From Caloranaerobacter sp050286925 (lineage in GTDB: Bacteria > Bacillota > Clostridia > Tissierellales > Thermohalobacteraceae), in the NCBI RefSeq assembly GCF_050286925.1, contig NZ_JBFWFX010000002.1, positions 124,001 through 188,000 of the forward strand: a stretch of 64,000 nucleotides of DNA, written 5' to 3'. Made by a program: the position numbers and the translations under genes. Below, one piece after another: positions 8,735 to 17,536 of this stretch (position 1 is its first letter; each line of letters starts with the position of its first letter). The notes beneath the pieces are model-generated. The model made no database searches. It had not been told where the DNA came from and worked only from the letters and a program-made list of their open reading frames with translations.

Positions 8735-9999
8735 ATGGATGAAAATTCAAGGCAGAAGATTGCACTTTTTAGATCTTCTCTGATTGCACCAATTATTACT
8801 GATATGTTTTCTCAAAAAACTGCTAAGGAGTATCTCGAGGAAGTATGTGCTAAAGAATACGATACTCCGCAAGGTATGAAAAAAGAGTACACTCCTGCTA
8901 CCTTAAAAAAGACTGGTTTCGTAATTATCGAAAATATGGTATTGATGGTCTATATCCAAAAATTAGGTCTGATAAAGGTAGACTTAGAAAAATACCTGAT
9001 GAAGCTAAGGACTTTATTGTTTCATGTAAGTTAAGTTCTCCTAAACGCTCTGCTAAATCTATTTATCAAGAACTAGTTGCTAAAGGATATGTTGCTTATG
9101 ACCAAATTTTTTTATCGACTATTCAAAGATTTATTTCTAAATGTAATATTTCTTCTAAAAATCTTTGTCCTACGGACCGTAGAGCTTTTGAGTTTGAATT
9201 CCCCAATGAATGTTGGCAGTCAGATATTTCTGTAGGCCCATATCTTACGATAAATGGTAGAAAACATAAAACATATATTATTGCTATTATCGATGATGCT
9301 AGCAGACTTATCGTTCACTGTGAAGCTTTTTTGTCTGATAATTTTCTATCTTTTTTGTCTGTTTTTAAAAATGGCGTAGCCAAAAGGGGTATCACTAAAA
9401 AGCTTTTTATTGACAATGGCAAAGTTTACAAGAGTCAACAGATGCAGTTTATCTGCGCTTCTTTAGGCACTATTCTTTGCTACACACGTCCCTATAGCCC
9501 TGAATCTAAGGGGAAAATCGAAAGATAGTTTAGAACCCTTCATGATCAGTGGATGAATGTTATTCCTTGGTCTAAGTTTTCTTCTCTTAAGGAACTTAAT
9601 GCTTCACTTATTAAGTATATTGAGAATGATTACAACCAAAAGATTCATTCTGTTATTAATGAAAAACCTATTGATAAGTTTATTAAGCATTTAGATAGAA
9701 TTAAGTTTATCTCTTGCAAGCAGGAACTTGATTATATTTTTCTTTACAGGGTTATTCGTAAGGTGAAAAATGATTCTACTGTGTCTATTCAAAATATTCT
9801 CTTTGAAACTCCTTTAGAGTATGTAGGACAAAAAATTAATATACGCTATGATCCTTCTTCTATGGATAAGGCATATATTTTTTCTGATGATGGTAATCTT
9901 TTAGATACTATTTATCCTGTAAAGAAAATTGATAATTCTAAAATCCGAAGAAATCAAAATATTAAACCTGTTAATTTTTCTTCTTTCTCTGCTAATTAA
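8735..9999 (+). pseudogene. DDE (rve-type) transposase with -1 frame change and a TAG
   Basis: The ATG follows AAGGAGG. The first frame encodes a helix-turn-helix-like region to about 8911. There the phase changes by -1 at A AAA AAG (8905-8911) and stays open (DWFRNYRKYGIDGLYPKIRS onward) to TAG 9526-9528, then again to 9999. Catalytic-type residues are visible: Asp in CWQSDISVGPY, Asp in LFIDNGKVYKS and Glu in PYSPESKGKIER. The slippery heptamer is in the correct phase for programmed frameshifting, so the first lesion may be functional. The internal TAG (after KIER) is probably inactivating. Confidence 0.75.
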
Positions 10000-10014
10000 A
10001 CTATTTCGGGAGGT

Positions 10015-10821
10015 ATGTTTAAATCTTTTTATGGTTTATCTATGGATTCTTTTCCTAAGAATATGGAAATTAAGCATCATTTTAAGTCTAATGATTTTAC
10101 TCAAGCTCTAAATAGACTAGAATTTTTGAAAAATACTAAGGGTTTTGGTCTTATTACTGATGAACCTGGTGTAGGAAAATCATATCTGCTTAGATATTTT
10201 GTTAATTCTTTAAATCCAAATTTATTTAAGTGTGTATATATTCCTATATCCACCTTAACAGTTATGGATTTTTACAGGGCTTTATGTAATGGTTTGGGTA
10301 TTAATCCATCCCATAAAAAGATGGAGATGTTTAAACAAATTCAAGAATCTATCTATTCATATCATCACAGCAAAAATATTACTCCTGTTATTACCGTAGA
10401 TGAAGCTTAGTTCCTTAAAAACTCAGTATTAGATGATTTAAGAATCATCTTTAACTTTGAAATGGATTCAAAAGACTATGCTATTTTAATCTTGTCTGGT
10501 CAAACCCCTTTCATTACATAGATTAGCAGACAGCCTCATGAAGCTTTAAGACAACGCATTGTTGTAAATTATTATTTAAAGGGACTTACAAAAGATGAAA
10601 CTAAAGAATATATATTATCTAGACTTAAGATTGCTGGTTGTCATGAACCTATATTTACAGATAGTGCTTTTGAGCTTTTATATTCCAGTACCAATGGATG
10701 CTTAAAAACATTAAATTCACTAGCAAGAATGTGTCTTATATCAGATGCAAATCTGAAACTTAAGTCTATCGACAATGAAATCGTATTTCAGGCTCAAACT
10801 GAACTTAATATTACTGCTTAA
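10015..10821 (+). pseudogene. ExeA/TniB-like AAA+ ATPase of the transposon, two internal TAG codons
   Basis: 268 codons in one frame. FYGLSMDSFPKNM start region, Walker A DEPGVGKSYLLR, Walker B-like PVITVDEA followed by TAG (10408-10410, where the family has Gln), then ILILSGQTPFIT followed by TAG (10519-10521), SRQPHEALRQRIVVNYYLKG and a normal C-terminus. It would act as the target-choosing or transposase-activating ATPase. It starts 15 bp after the transposase stop, with GGGAGG only 1 nt before ATG, an unusually short spacing. With two stops it is presumably dead. Confidence 0.75.
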
Positions 10822-11032
10822 AAGTATTTAATCTTGGGGGCTTAAAAATTGAGCCCTCTTTTTTCTTTTTAAGAATGAAATATTGTGACTTTTTTGTTCA
10901 ATTATCAATGTTCAGATTATTTAATCTGCTGTTTTTTGTAGTTTTTATTCTATTTTTAGGTGGAAATATTTTGGCTTTTTAAGGTTGAAATAATTGGCTG
11001 CGTAACAGTTATTATTTTTAATTTTATTTTTA
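10822..11032. other. Transposon right end region
   Basis: No gene is seen. It holds the right end motif CAGATTATTTAATCTG (10913-10928) and T-rich sequence leading to a solitary CRISPR repeat. Confidence 0.4.
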
Positions 11033-11062
11033 GTTTATAGCTTACCTATGAGGGATTGAAAT
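11033..11062 (+). repeat. Solitary CRISPR repeat (array A/B type)
   Basis: GTTTATAGCTTACC...GAGGGATTGAAAT, 30 nt, differing at few positions from repeats of arrays A and B. No second repeat occurs within 70 bp on either side. Its degenerate 3' end is typical of a leader-distal terminal repeat. It probably marks the end of a lost array beside the broken cas10 and transposon. Confidence 0.8.
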
Positions 11063-11204
11063 GGATTTACCCCAAGATATAAAAAATATTCATAAACTTA
11101 ATCCAAGCAAGAAACTAGTTTCATTCTTAGAAATGAGAAAAAGAAAGGTAAGGCTATTGGAGAAATAATAAAAATGGCCGAATTAGCCAGATAGGAGGCA
11201 ACTT

Positions 11205-11288
11205 ATGACTAATAAATATAAAGAAATAGATAATGGCAATTATATCCTAGATGGGATACTAGAGCTAATATATGAAGAAATAGCATAA
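11205..11288 (+). CDS. Small ORF of 27 residues, unknown
   Basis: ATG preceded by AGGAGGCAACTT, a very good ribosome site; 27 codons (MTNKYKEIDNGNYILDGILE and then LIYEEIA). An open stretch just upstream ends GKAIGEIIKMAELAR before a TAG at 11190-11192 and could be the tail of a lost gene. Neither is recognised. A terminator follows at 11312. It could be a remnant of a mobile element. Confidence 0.35.
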   Translation: MTNKYKEIDNGNYILDGILELIYEEIA

Positions 11289-11311
11289 CATTTGTAATAA
11301 CGTTATAAAAT

Positions 11312-11357
11312 CCTGCATTCGACAAAATTAGTGTTTTTTTGATGCAGGTTTTTTTAT
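11312..11357 (+). terminator. Rho-independent terminator
   Basis: CCTGCAT (11312-11318) pairs with ATGCAGG (11342-11348), followed by TTTTTTTATTTTTTT. It isolates the type III-D-like operon from the upstream remnants. Confidence 0.75.
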
Positions 11358-11419
11358 TTTTTTGTTGAAAAAATATTATTGTCAATAAAAATGCAAATTA
11401 AAAGAAATGAGGGTGAAAT

Positions 11420-12772
11420 ATGGATTTCGATAGAAAAAAGTTAGGTGATGTACGAAACAAGCCCGAAGAGATAATAAAACTTATTGAAACTAAAGATAAA
11501 GATTTCATGGCTTATTTAAAAACATTTGAAAATAAAAAGCAGATAAAGGAAGTTTTAAATAGAAATTATGATATAGCAATATATACAGTTGGATTATCTA
11601 TTTATCCTTTACTTTTTAGTTTGAAAGTTACTAATCCAAATGAAAAGGCTATATTTTTTTATACCAAAAAAAGTGAGATGTTTAAAGAAGTATTTGAGGT
11701 ATTTAAAAAAGGATTTAATTTAAATTTTGACATAGAACATGAAAAAGTGTTAGGCTCTACAGATACAGCTGAAATATATAATGAAATCGAGAAAGTTATA
11801 AATAGATATAAAAATAAAAAAATAGCAATTGATATTACAGGGGGTAAAAAGCCCACTATAGCAGCTGGTTTTTTTGGCGCTTCACTTCATGAAGAAAAAA
11901 ATAATATAGACATCTTATATATGGATTTTACCGAATATTCGGACGATACTCCTGTTTATGGTTCAGAATTTATAACAATCTTATTAAATCCTAATTATAT
12001 ATTTAGTGCGATAGAGAGAAAAATACTAAAAAGGCTATTTAATTCCTATCAATATAGAGCTGCTAGAAAATTTTCAAAAGAAATTAGAAATAGGTTAAGA
12101 TTTGTCTCAAAGAAGTTTCCGAACTATAAATTGGACAAACAATTGCAAGAAATAGAGAAGCTATATTATTTTTCAAGTCTATATGAGTCAAGAAATGATT
12201 TTAATTATAAGGAATGTGAAGTTAATTACAAATATTTAAATACAGAGGAAATTAAAGGACTCAATATATTAAAAAATTCTCAAAAAAGAGTAGAAAAAAT
12301 AGAAGAAAATCTATTTAAATTAGGCTATAGAAGTGAAAAATTCAGTATTGAGTTAGCAAATGATTTATATAAAGAATTTAAAGAAGATAAATTATCTGTT
12401 TATTTTGCTTTAGACAGATATATAAGTGCTTTAAGATATAAAGATATCGATTATCAAAGTTATATATTAAGACTTGTAAGTGCATTGGAGATATCTGGTG
12501 TTATGTACTCAAGAGGACAAAGTACGAGATTAGAGGAAAAAATAAGATGTGTTTCTAATGAAAATTTAAAGAGGAAGCTTCACGAATTAAGAATTATTAG
12601 AAATAATTTAAATTTGATTCACGGTTTTAAAACTATAAATGCTCCCAAAGAAGATTTTGAAGCAGCCGTTTTAGAGTATATTTCTCAAGCGTTTGATATG
12701 CCTAAAGATAAGCTAATTTACATTATAGAAAATGAGCTAAAATTTAGAACCTTTGATGAAATAATTTTGTAA
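11420..12772 (+). CDS. CARF-HEPN ribonuclease, Cas02710/Csm6-like
   Basis: 450 residues. The N-terminal half is a CARF (cyclic oligoadenylate sensor) domain with a strand YDIAIYTVGLSIYPLLFSLK and the ligand-loop motif IAIDITGGKKPTIAAGFFGA (about residues 135-154). The C-terminal half is helical and ends in a HEPN-like region with RNNLNLIHG, an R-x6-H motif. When a type III Cas10 makes cyclic oligoadenylate, proteins of this build are activated as nonspecific RNases. ATG with GAGGGTGA upstream. It is the first gene of the III-D-like operon, 70 bp before a second CARF-HEPN gene of another subfamily. Confidence 0.85.
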   Translation: MDFDRKKLGDVRNKPEEIIKLIETKDKDFMAYLKTFENKKQIKEVLNRNYDIAIYTVGLSIYPLLFSLKVTNPNEKAIFFYTKKSEMFKEVFEVFKKGFNLNFDIEHEKVLGSTDTAEIYNEIEKVINRYKNKKIAIDITGGKKPTIAAGFFGASLHEEKNNIDILYMDFTEYSDDTPVYGSEFITILLNPNYIFSAIERKILKRLFNSYQYRAARKFSKEIRNRLRFVSKKFPNYKLDKQLQEIEKLYYFSSLYESRNDFNYKECEVNYKYLNTEEIKGLNILKNSQKRVEKIEENLFKLGYRSEKFSIELANDLYKEFKEDKLSVYFALDRYISALRYKDIDYQSYILRLVSALEISGVMYSRGQSTRLEEKIRCVSNENLKRKLHELRIIRNNLNLIHGFKTINAPKEDFEAAVLEYISQAFDMPKDKLIYIIENELKFRTFDEIIL

Positions 12773-12841
12773 TAGGAGGTGGGATGATTTTTTAAGATAT
12801 AAATCGATATTTAGAAAATATTGATAAAGGAAGGTGGTAGT

Positions 12842-14203
12842 TTGGCAAGAAAGTTTTTAAGTTTCTTAGGTAAAAATGATTATAAAGAATGCTGTTATGT
12901 ATTTCAAAGAGATGATATTAAAGAGGAGGTAAAAACTAAATTTATCCAAGAAGCATTAGTTAAAATTTTGTGTAAAGATTGGAATGAAGAGGATAAAGTA
13001 ATAGTTTTTTTAACTAAAGAAGCAGAAAAAAGTAATTGGAATAATGAAGAGAACCCTAATAGAAGGCTTAAAGAAAGATTTGAGAAATATTTTGAAAAAT
13101 ATGATATAAAAATTAAAGATATTATTAAACCTGTTAATGTACCTGAAGGAAAGAATGAAAAAGAAATTTGGGAAATATTTGATAAAGTTTTGAATGAAAT
13201 AGATGAAAGTGATGAAATTATATTCGATATAACGCATAGCTTTAGGTCATTACCTATGTTGGCATTAGTAATACTTAATTATGCGAAGGTCTTAAAAAAC
13301 ATTAAATTAAAAGGAATATATTATGGTGCATATGAAGCTAGAGTTCTAGAAGAAGGGGAAGAAAAAGCACCGATATTCAATTTAACAGCTTTTGATGAAC
13401 TCTTAGAATGGACTCAAGCAGTTAATACATTTCTTAAATATGGAAATAGTGGGCATTTGAGAGAAATATCAAAAACAGTTCTGAAGGAACAGTTATCAAA
13501 GAGAGACAAACTGGCTATTTCGATTAATAGTTTTATTAAAAGATTAGAAAATTTTACAAATTGTATATATACATGTAGAGGAAAGTATATTGATAATGTT
13601 AAAGGGGCAGATGAGAGATCTGTTCAATATGCTTATAATTTGATGAAACAAAAACTTGATGAAGTAGTCAGAGAAGAAAACCATGTTCTTAAACCAATTG
13701 TACCTTTGTTTAAAAAAATAGAAAGAGAAACTCAAAATTTTGAAAATGCTAACAATTTTTCTACAGGCATGGCAGTAGTGAAATGGAGTATAAAAAACAA
13801 CTTAACTCAACAGGCTTATACTGCATTAGAAGAAACATTAAAGACTTATATTTGTATGAAATTCGGATTAGATGAAACAAATGCGAAAGAAAGAGAAAAT
13901 ATAGCAAAAACAGCTTTAATTATAAAAGGTGCAAAAAAAGAGAAAAACAGTTGGAAAATTGAAGATACAGATAAGTTTAGCAAAGAAGAAGTTAAAAAGA
14001 AAGTTGAGTACATTGTAAATAATATAGAAGATGAATTAGGTAAAATAGCTGATAGATTAAGTAAATTAAGAAATGACATTAATCATTTTGGATATAGTGG
14101 TGATACTGCAACAAAGTGCAGCGATTTACATAGAGAGATAAAAAATATCTATAAAGAATTTGAGGAATATGTAAAAAAGCATCCGATAGACGATAAAACT
14201 TAA
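12842..14203 (+). CDS. csx1: Csx1-type CARF-HEPN ribonuclease (TIGR02221/Csx2-like)
   Basis: About 453 residues from TTG 12842 (MARKFLSFLG), chosen because GGAAGGTGG precedes it and the family starts this way; an in-frame TTG at 12821 is also possible. The CARF motif FDITHSFRSLPMLALVIL (about residues 134-151) is typical of the Csx2/TIGR02221 group. The C-terminal HEPN catalytic motif is LRNDINHFGY (R-x4-H). It is predicted to degrade RNA when it binds cyclic oligoadenylate made by the Cas10 downstream. Two different CARF effectors in tandem may respond to different ring sizes or give redundancy. Confidence 0.88.
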   Translation: MARKFLSFLGKNDYKECCYVFQRDDIKEEVKTKFIQEALVKILCKDWNEEDKVIVFLTKEAEKSNWNNEENPNRRLKERFEKYFEKYDIKIKDIIKPVNVPEGKNEKEIWEIFDKVLNEIDESDEIIFDITHSFRSLPMLALVILNYAKVLKNIKLKGIYYGAYEARVLEEGEEKAPIFNLTAFDELLEWTQAVNTFLKYGNSGHLREISKTVLKEQLSKRDKLAISINSFIKRLENFTNCIYTCRGKYIDNVKGADERSVQYAYNLMKQKLDEVVREENHVLKPIVPLFKKIERETQNFENANNFSTGMAVVKWSIKNNLTQQAYTALEETLKTYICMKFGLDETNAKERENIAKTALIIKGAKKEKNSWKIEDTDKFSKEEVKKKVEYIVNNIEDELGKIADRLSKLRNDINHFGYSGDTATKCSDLHREIKNIYKEFEEYVKKHPIDDKT

Positions 14204-14238
14204 GTTAGAATATGCTTACTAATGATGGAGTGATTTAT

Positions 14239-15153
14239 TTGTTAGATACAGAGTATTGCGAACTTAATTTTCAGTTAAAATTATTAGACGATTCTAAACT
14301 ACCCCAATATAAGAATTCTATGCTTGTAGGTGCTTTTTTAAATGAAATGTTAAATCTATATTGCTTTAACAATAAAGACTGCGGAAAATGCCAATCTAAG
14401 AATATTTGCAGCATTCAAGTATTATTGAGCAATAATTTTGATGCTCAAAAGCCTTTGGTGCTTCAAAGTGAAAAAATCCAACCTCTTTTTTTAATAAAAT
14501 GTTCAGATAGAAAGACCAATTTTAAAAAAGACAGTATTCTCAAATTTAATATTGTATTAATTGGACAAGCTATGGATTTTTTAAGCCAGTTTATATATAT
14601 ATTTGACAGATTGGGAGATATAGGTATAGGTAGCAACAAATCAAAGTACTTACTAGAAGGCATATATAATCAAAAAGGTCAACCAATATATAAGGACGGA
14701 TATTTATATGAAGAGAATATTAATAAAAATAGACTTAATAGCTATATTGATATGAGAAAGAGAAGTATTAAAAAAGTAAAGAAAATAGAATTTATTACTC
14801 CTTATATAAAAATTGAAGAAAAAAATAATTATATCGATTTGAATATGGATAATATATTTCAAGCTATAGAAATTAGATTGCGAACATTAAATATATTGGA
14901 AGATTTAGATACAGAAAAATTTAAATTAATAAAACAAAATACATATGTAAAAAGTTTTCATTTTAATTTAATTAAAAGAAAGTATTTTATTAAAAAACAA
15001 AATACATATAAATTTATTATTGGATTTAAAGGGAGTATAGAATTTCAAGATAATGCAATTGAATATATAGATTATCTTCTAGCATGTGAAAAAATGCTTA
15101 TTGGAAGCAATATTTTATTAGGTTTTGGTGAATATGTGGTAAAGGAGGAATAG
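14239..15153 (+). CDS. cas6: Cas6-like RAMP endoribonuclease of the type III operon
   Basis: About 304 residues if started at TTG 14239, preceded by GGAGTG at a normal distance; ATG 14212 is in frame but has no ribosome site. It has a cysteine cluster CGKCQSKNICSIQ (about residues 50-62) and a C-terminal glycine-rich loop LIGSNILLGFGEY, as in the Cas6 family with PF10040-type C-terminal domain. It is placed between the CARF effectors and cas10, so it probably processes crRNA for the III-D-like complex. It is very different from the Cas6 at 4179. No clear N-terminal catalytic His is seen. Confidence 0.75.
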   Translation: MLDTEYCELNFQLKLLDDSKLPQYKNSMLVGAFLNEMLNLYCFNNKDCGKCQSKNICSIQVLLSNNFDAQKPLVLQSEKIQPLFLIKCSDRKTNFKKDSILKFNIVLIGQAMDFLSQFIYIFDRLGDIGIGSNKSKYLLEGIYNQKGQPIYKDGYLYEENINKNRLNSYIDMRKRSIKKVKKIEFITPYIKIEEKNNYIDLNMDNIFQAIEIRLRTLNILEDLDTEKFKLIKQNTYVKSFHFNLIKRKYFIKKQNTYKFIIGFKGSIEFQDNAIEYIDYLLACEKMLIGSNILLGFGEYVVKEE

Positions 15154-15154
15154 G

Positions 15155-17014
15155 ATGTTCAATGATAATGATGAATATTTAATAGGTTTTAGCCCAGAAC
15201 CAATTCCTTTTGCTGATTTTGAAAAACAGCTTTTGAAAATAAAACAGGAAATTTCAAAAAGTAATAAAATAGACTGTATTTTAGATGATTATAAAAACAT
15301 TCCATATTATTTCAAAAAAAATTTAGAAAGCAAGAATATGCCGTCAATAAAAGATGTAGCTTCTTTTTACGTTTTGATTAGTTATTTAGTTGATGAAAAT
15401 AAACAGAAGTTTGACAGAAATGAATATTATGCAGAATTTTTTAAAGAGCAATGGGATGAGAAGAAAGAGTTTTTATATTCTGTAGCAGCAAAGGAAGAAA
15501 CAGATTTATTTAAAGACTTAGAGATAGATATTGTAAAAGGTTCTATATATAAGATTAAAAAATATTTTCTCGAAAATAACAAAATTAAAGATATAAGAGG
15601 AGCAAGCACTATCTTAGATTATCTAAATATCGAAGCTACAATAAATTATTTAGAAGAAAAATATGTTAAAGAGTGTTCAATATATTGTGGTGGAGGTAAT
15701 GTGCTATTAATTGTTCCAAAGGGAGAAGGGCAAAAAGTTTGTAAAGAGTTAGAAGAATTATATTCGAAAGTTTCTTTAACAGCTAAAGTTGCATTTGAAC
15801 ATATTACTTGTAAATTAAATGATTTAGTAAGATACAGTGATATAATGAGGAAATTGAATGAAAAGTTAGAAGAGAGAAAGAAAATAAAAATATATGAAAT
15901 TAATCCAGATAATAATTTAGAGAAAATAAAAATAGAAGGTAAGGAAATTTACTTTAAATATGAAAAAATAAGTGATAAAAAAGTTTGCAAACTTTGTAGT
16001 GTTAGAGATGCGAAATATAAGGCATATACTCCAGAAGGTGAAATACCGGTATGTCCTTCCTGTTTGAGAAAAAATACAGTAGGAAAAGATAAAGAAAGAT
16101 TTTATGATGAGTTTTGCAAATATATTAAAGCTAAGTTTAAGCCTGACTACAATATGAAAAACAGATATAAGATTAATAGTATTAATGATATTTCTGATAC
16201 AAGAGGGTATGTAGCTGTTATATATGCAGATGGGAATAATATGGGAAATGTAGTAAAGAATATTAAAACTCCATTTGCACATATGTATTTTAGTAGAAAA
16301 CTTGATGAAAATACAAAGAAAAGTGTATATGAGTCTATATATGAAATAATGGGCGAAGATGCAAAGTTTGAAGCTATTGCTCTTGGCGGCGATGAAGTTT
16401 TCTTAATTGTTCCGGCAGATGTAAGTCTTGCATTAATTGCTAAAATAATAGAAAAATTCGATAAAGCTTCAAACTATAAATTAACAATATCAGCCGGAAT
16501 ATGTATAGCTAAATATAATACTCCATTACAAAATATGTTCGATATAAGTTTGCAAAGTTTGAAAAATGCGAAAAAATATGCTAGAAAAACTGGTAAGAAT
16601 GAAGGGACGGTAGATGTTGTTGTTATTGAAGGAAGTAGTTATTTTAGTTTAGGGGACAAGAGGACAAGCCTATTTCCTATGACTTGCAGTAGATTATTTA
16701 AAGTGCTAGAAATAGTAAATAAAATGAAAAAAGATAAAGATATAAAGAAAAATCAGATTTACAAATTAAAATATGCAGCTAATAATATGGATAGTATTAA
16801 TGAGTTTCAACTTTTCTATTTATATCAGCAAGCCAGAAATTCACCAAAATATACAGAGTATGTAAGTCAAATATTTGATATAGAGGATGGGTACTTTTCA
16901 GGATTGATTAAGCTTAAAGATTATAGAACTGGTGAAAAGATTTTCATTTCACCTTGGGATGATATAGCACTTTTAATGAACTACACAGGGGGTGTAGAAA
17001 GTGAACCAAGTTAA
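15155..17014 (+). CDS. cas10: Cas10, type III-D-like, cyclase palm present, HD absent
   Basis: 619-residue large subunit of a type III effector. Palm 1 carries CSIYCGGGNVLLIVPKG (about residues 177-193), then a zinc finger with C278, C281, C300 and C303, then palm 2 with VIYADGNNMGN and ALGGDEVFLIVPAD (G411 G412 D413 E414). The usual GGDD is thus GGDE; two acidic residues remain, so cyclic oligoadenylate synthesis is possible. No HD nuclease motif occurs in the first 170 residues, so DNA cleavage by this subunit is unlikely. The two CARF-HEPN genes upstream fit signalling as the main output. It starts 1 bp after the cas6 stop and overlaps the next gene by 14 bp. Confidence 0.9.
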   Translation: MFNDNDEYLIGFSPEPIPFADFEKQLLKIKQEISKSNKIDCILDDYKNIPYYFKKNLESKNMPSIKDVASFYVLISYLVDENKQKFDRNEYYAEFFKEQWDEKKEFLYSVAAKEETDLFKDLEIDIVKGSIYKIKKYFLENNKIKDIRGASTILDYLNIEATINYLEEKYVKECSIYCGGGNVLLIVPKGEGQKVCKELEELYSKVSLTAKVAFEHITCKLNDLVRYSDIMRKLNEKLEERKKIKIYEINPDNNLEKIKIEGKEIYFKYEKISDKKVCKLCSVRDAKYKAYTPEGEIPVCPSCLRKNTVGKDKERFYDEFCKYIKAKFKPDYNMKNRYKINSINDISDTRGYVAVIYADGNNMGNVVKNIKTPFAHMYFSRKLDENTKKSVYESIYEIMGEDAKFEAIALGGDEVFLIVPADVSLALIAKIIEKFDKASNYKLTISAGICIAKYNTPLQNMFDISLQSLKNAKKYARKTGKNEGTVDVVVIEGSSYFSLGDKRTSLFPMTCSRLFKVLEIVNKMKKDKDIKKNQIYKLKYAANNMDSINEFQLFYLYQQARNSPKYTEYVSQIFDIEDGYFSGLIKLKDYRTGEKIFISPWDDIALLMNYTGGVESEPS

Positions 17015-17534
17015 ATACAATATAAAAATTAAGGTAATAACCCCTTTTAATATTTCATCTGCAGAATATAATAGTGGATTTATAAATAAATACACTATTA
17101 AATACAGAGGTAAACCATACATTCCGGCAAGTACAATAAAAGGTAAAATAAAAAATAATTTCTATATGATAACAGATTTAAAGCACAACGATAAAGATTG
17201 TAATTGTCCTATGTGTAAAATATTTGGGAAGGAAGGTTATTATCCATCAAGAGTATTTATTGATGACTTTCATACAGAAGAAGAAGGAGAAATAAAAATT
17301 AAATTCGGAAATTCCATTGATAGATTTAGGAGGACTAACAAAGAAAATGCTTTGTATAGTGAAGAAGTAGTATGTAACAGAGTATTTACAGGTGAAATGT
17401 TAGTGTATTTTGATGAAGATACCATTAAATATAAAGATCAATTAGAAATAGCAGTTAAAATGATAGATGCAATAGGAAATGGAAAAAGTAGGGGCAGTGG
17501 ACATGTAGAAGTGGAAATTCAGGAGGTGAAATAG
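17001..17534 (+). CDS. Cas7-like RAMP, small (Csm3 family)
   Basis: 177 residues from GTG. It contains the RAMP signature GKPYIPASTIKGKIKNNF, a CPMCKIFGKEG motif and the C-terminal glycine loop IGNGKSRGSGHVEVEI. It forms part of the crRNA-binding backbone. The position occupied by the RNase Asp in Csm3 reads NKYTIKY, so this subunit is probably catalytically inactive. Overlaps cas10 by 14 bp. Confidence 0.82.
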   Translation: MNQVKYNIKIKVITPFNISSAEYNSGFINKYTIKYRGKPYIPASTIKGKIKNNFYMITDLKHNDKDCNCPMCKIFGKEGYYPSRVFIDDFHTEEEGEIKIKFGNSIDRFRRTNKENALYSEEVVCNRVFTGEMLVYFDEDTIKYKDQLEIAVKMIDAIGNGKSRGSGHVEVEIQEVK

Positions 17535-17536
17535 TC

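Larger units (their letters stand above)
7794..10935 (+). mobile_element. Decayed two-component transposon (DDE transposase + ExeA-like ATPase)
   Basis: Bounded by related end sequences: left CAGATTAAATAATCTGAC (7796 onward, a second copy at about 7831) and right CAGATTATTTAATCTG (10913 onward). The motif is itself palindromic, so exact ends are uncertain by tens of bases. It carries a zinc-ribbon helper gene, a DDE transposase and an AAA+ ATPase, all rightward. The transposase has a frame change plus one stop and the ATPase has two stops. It lies at the point where the cas10 remnant is truncated. The lineage resembles Mu/Tn552/IS21-type ATPase-assisted transposons; no named family is assigned. 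Confidence 0.75.

Noticed and set aside
9526..10521. All three internal stops in the transposon genes are TAG, suggesting amber recoding
   Set aside because: Several neighbouring intact genes end in TAG (for example those ending at 4934, 15153 and 17534), and no suppressor tRNA is visible. Simple C-to-T or G-to-A decay is enough.
11318..11327. TTCGACAAAA as a Spo0A box
   Set aside because: It matches the consensus but lies inside a terminator loop and not near a promoter.
12781..12800. Tiny ORF ATGATTTTTTAA after AGGAGGTGGG at the end of the first CARF gene
   Set aside because: Three codons only. A leader peptide is conceivable, but the real csx1 start has its own ribosome site, so I do not call it.
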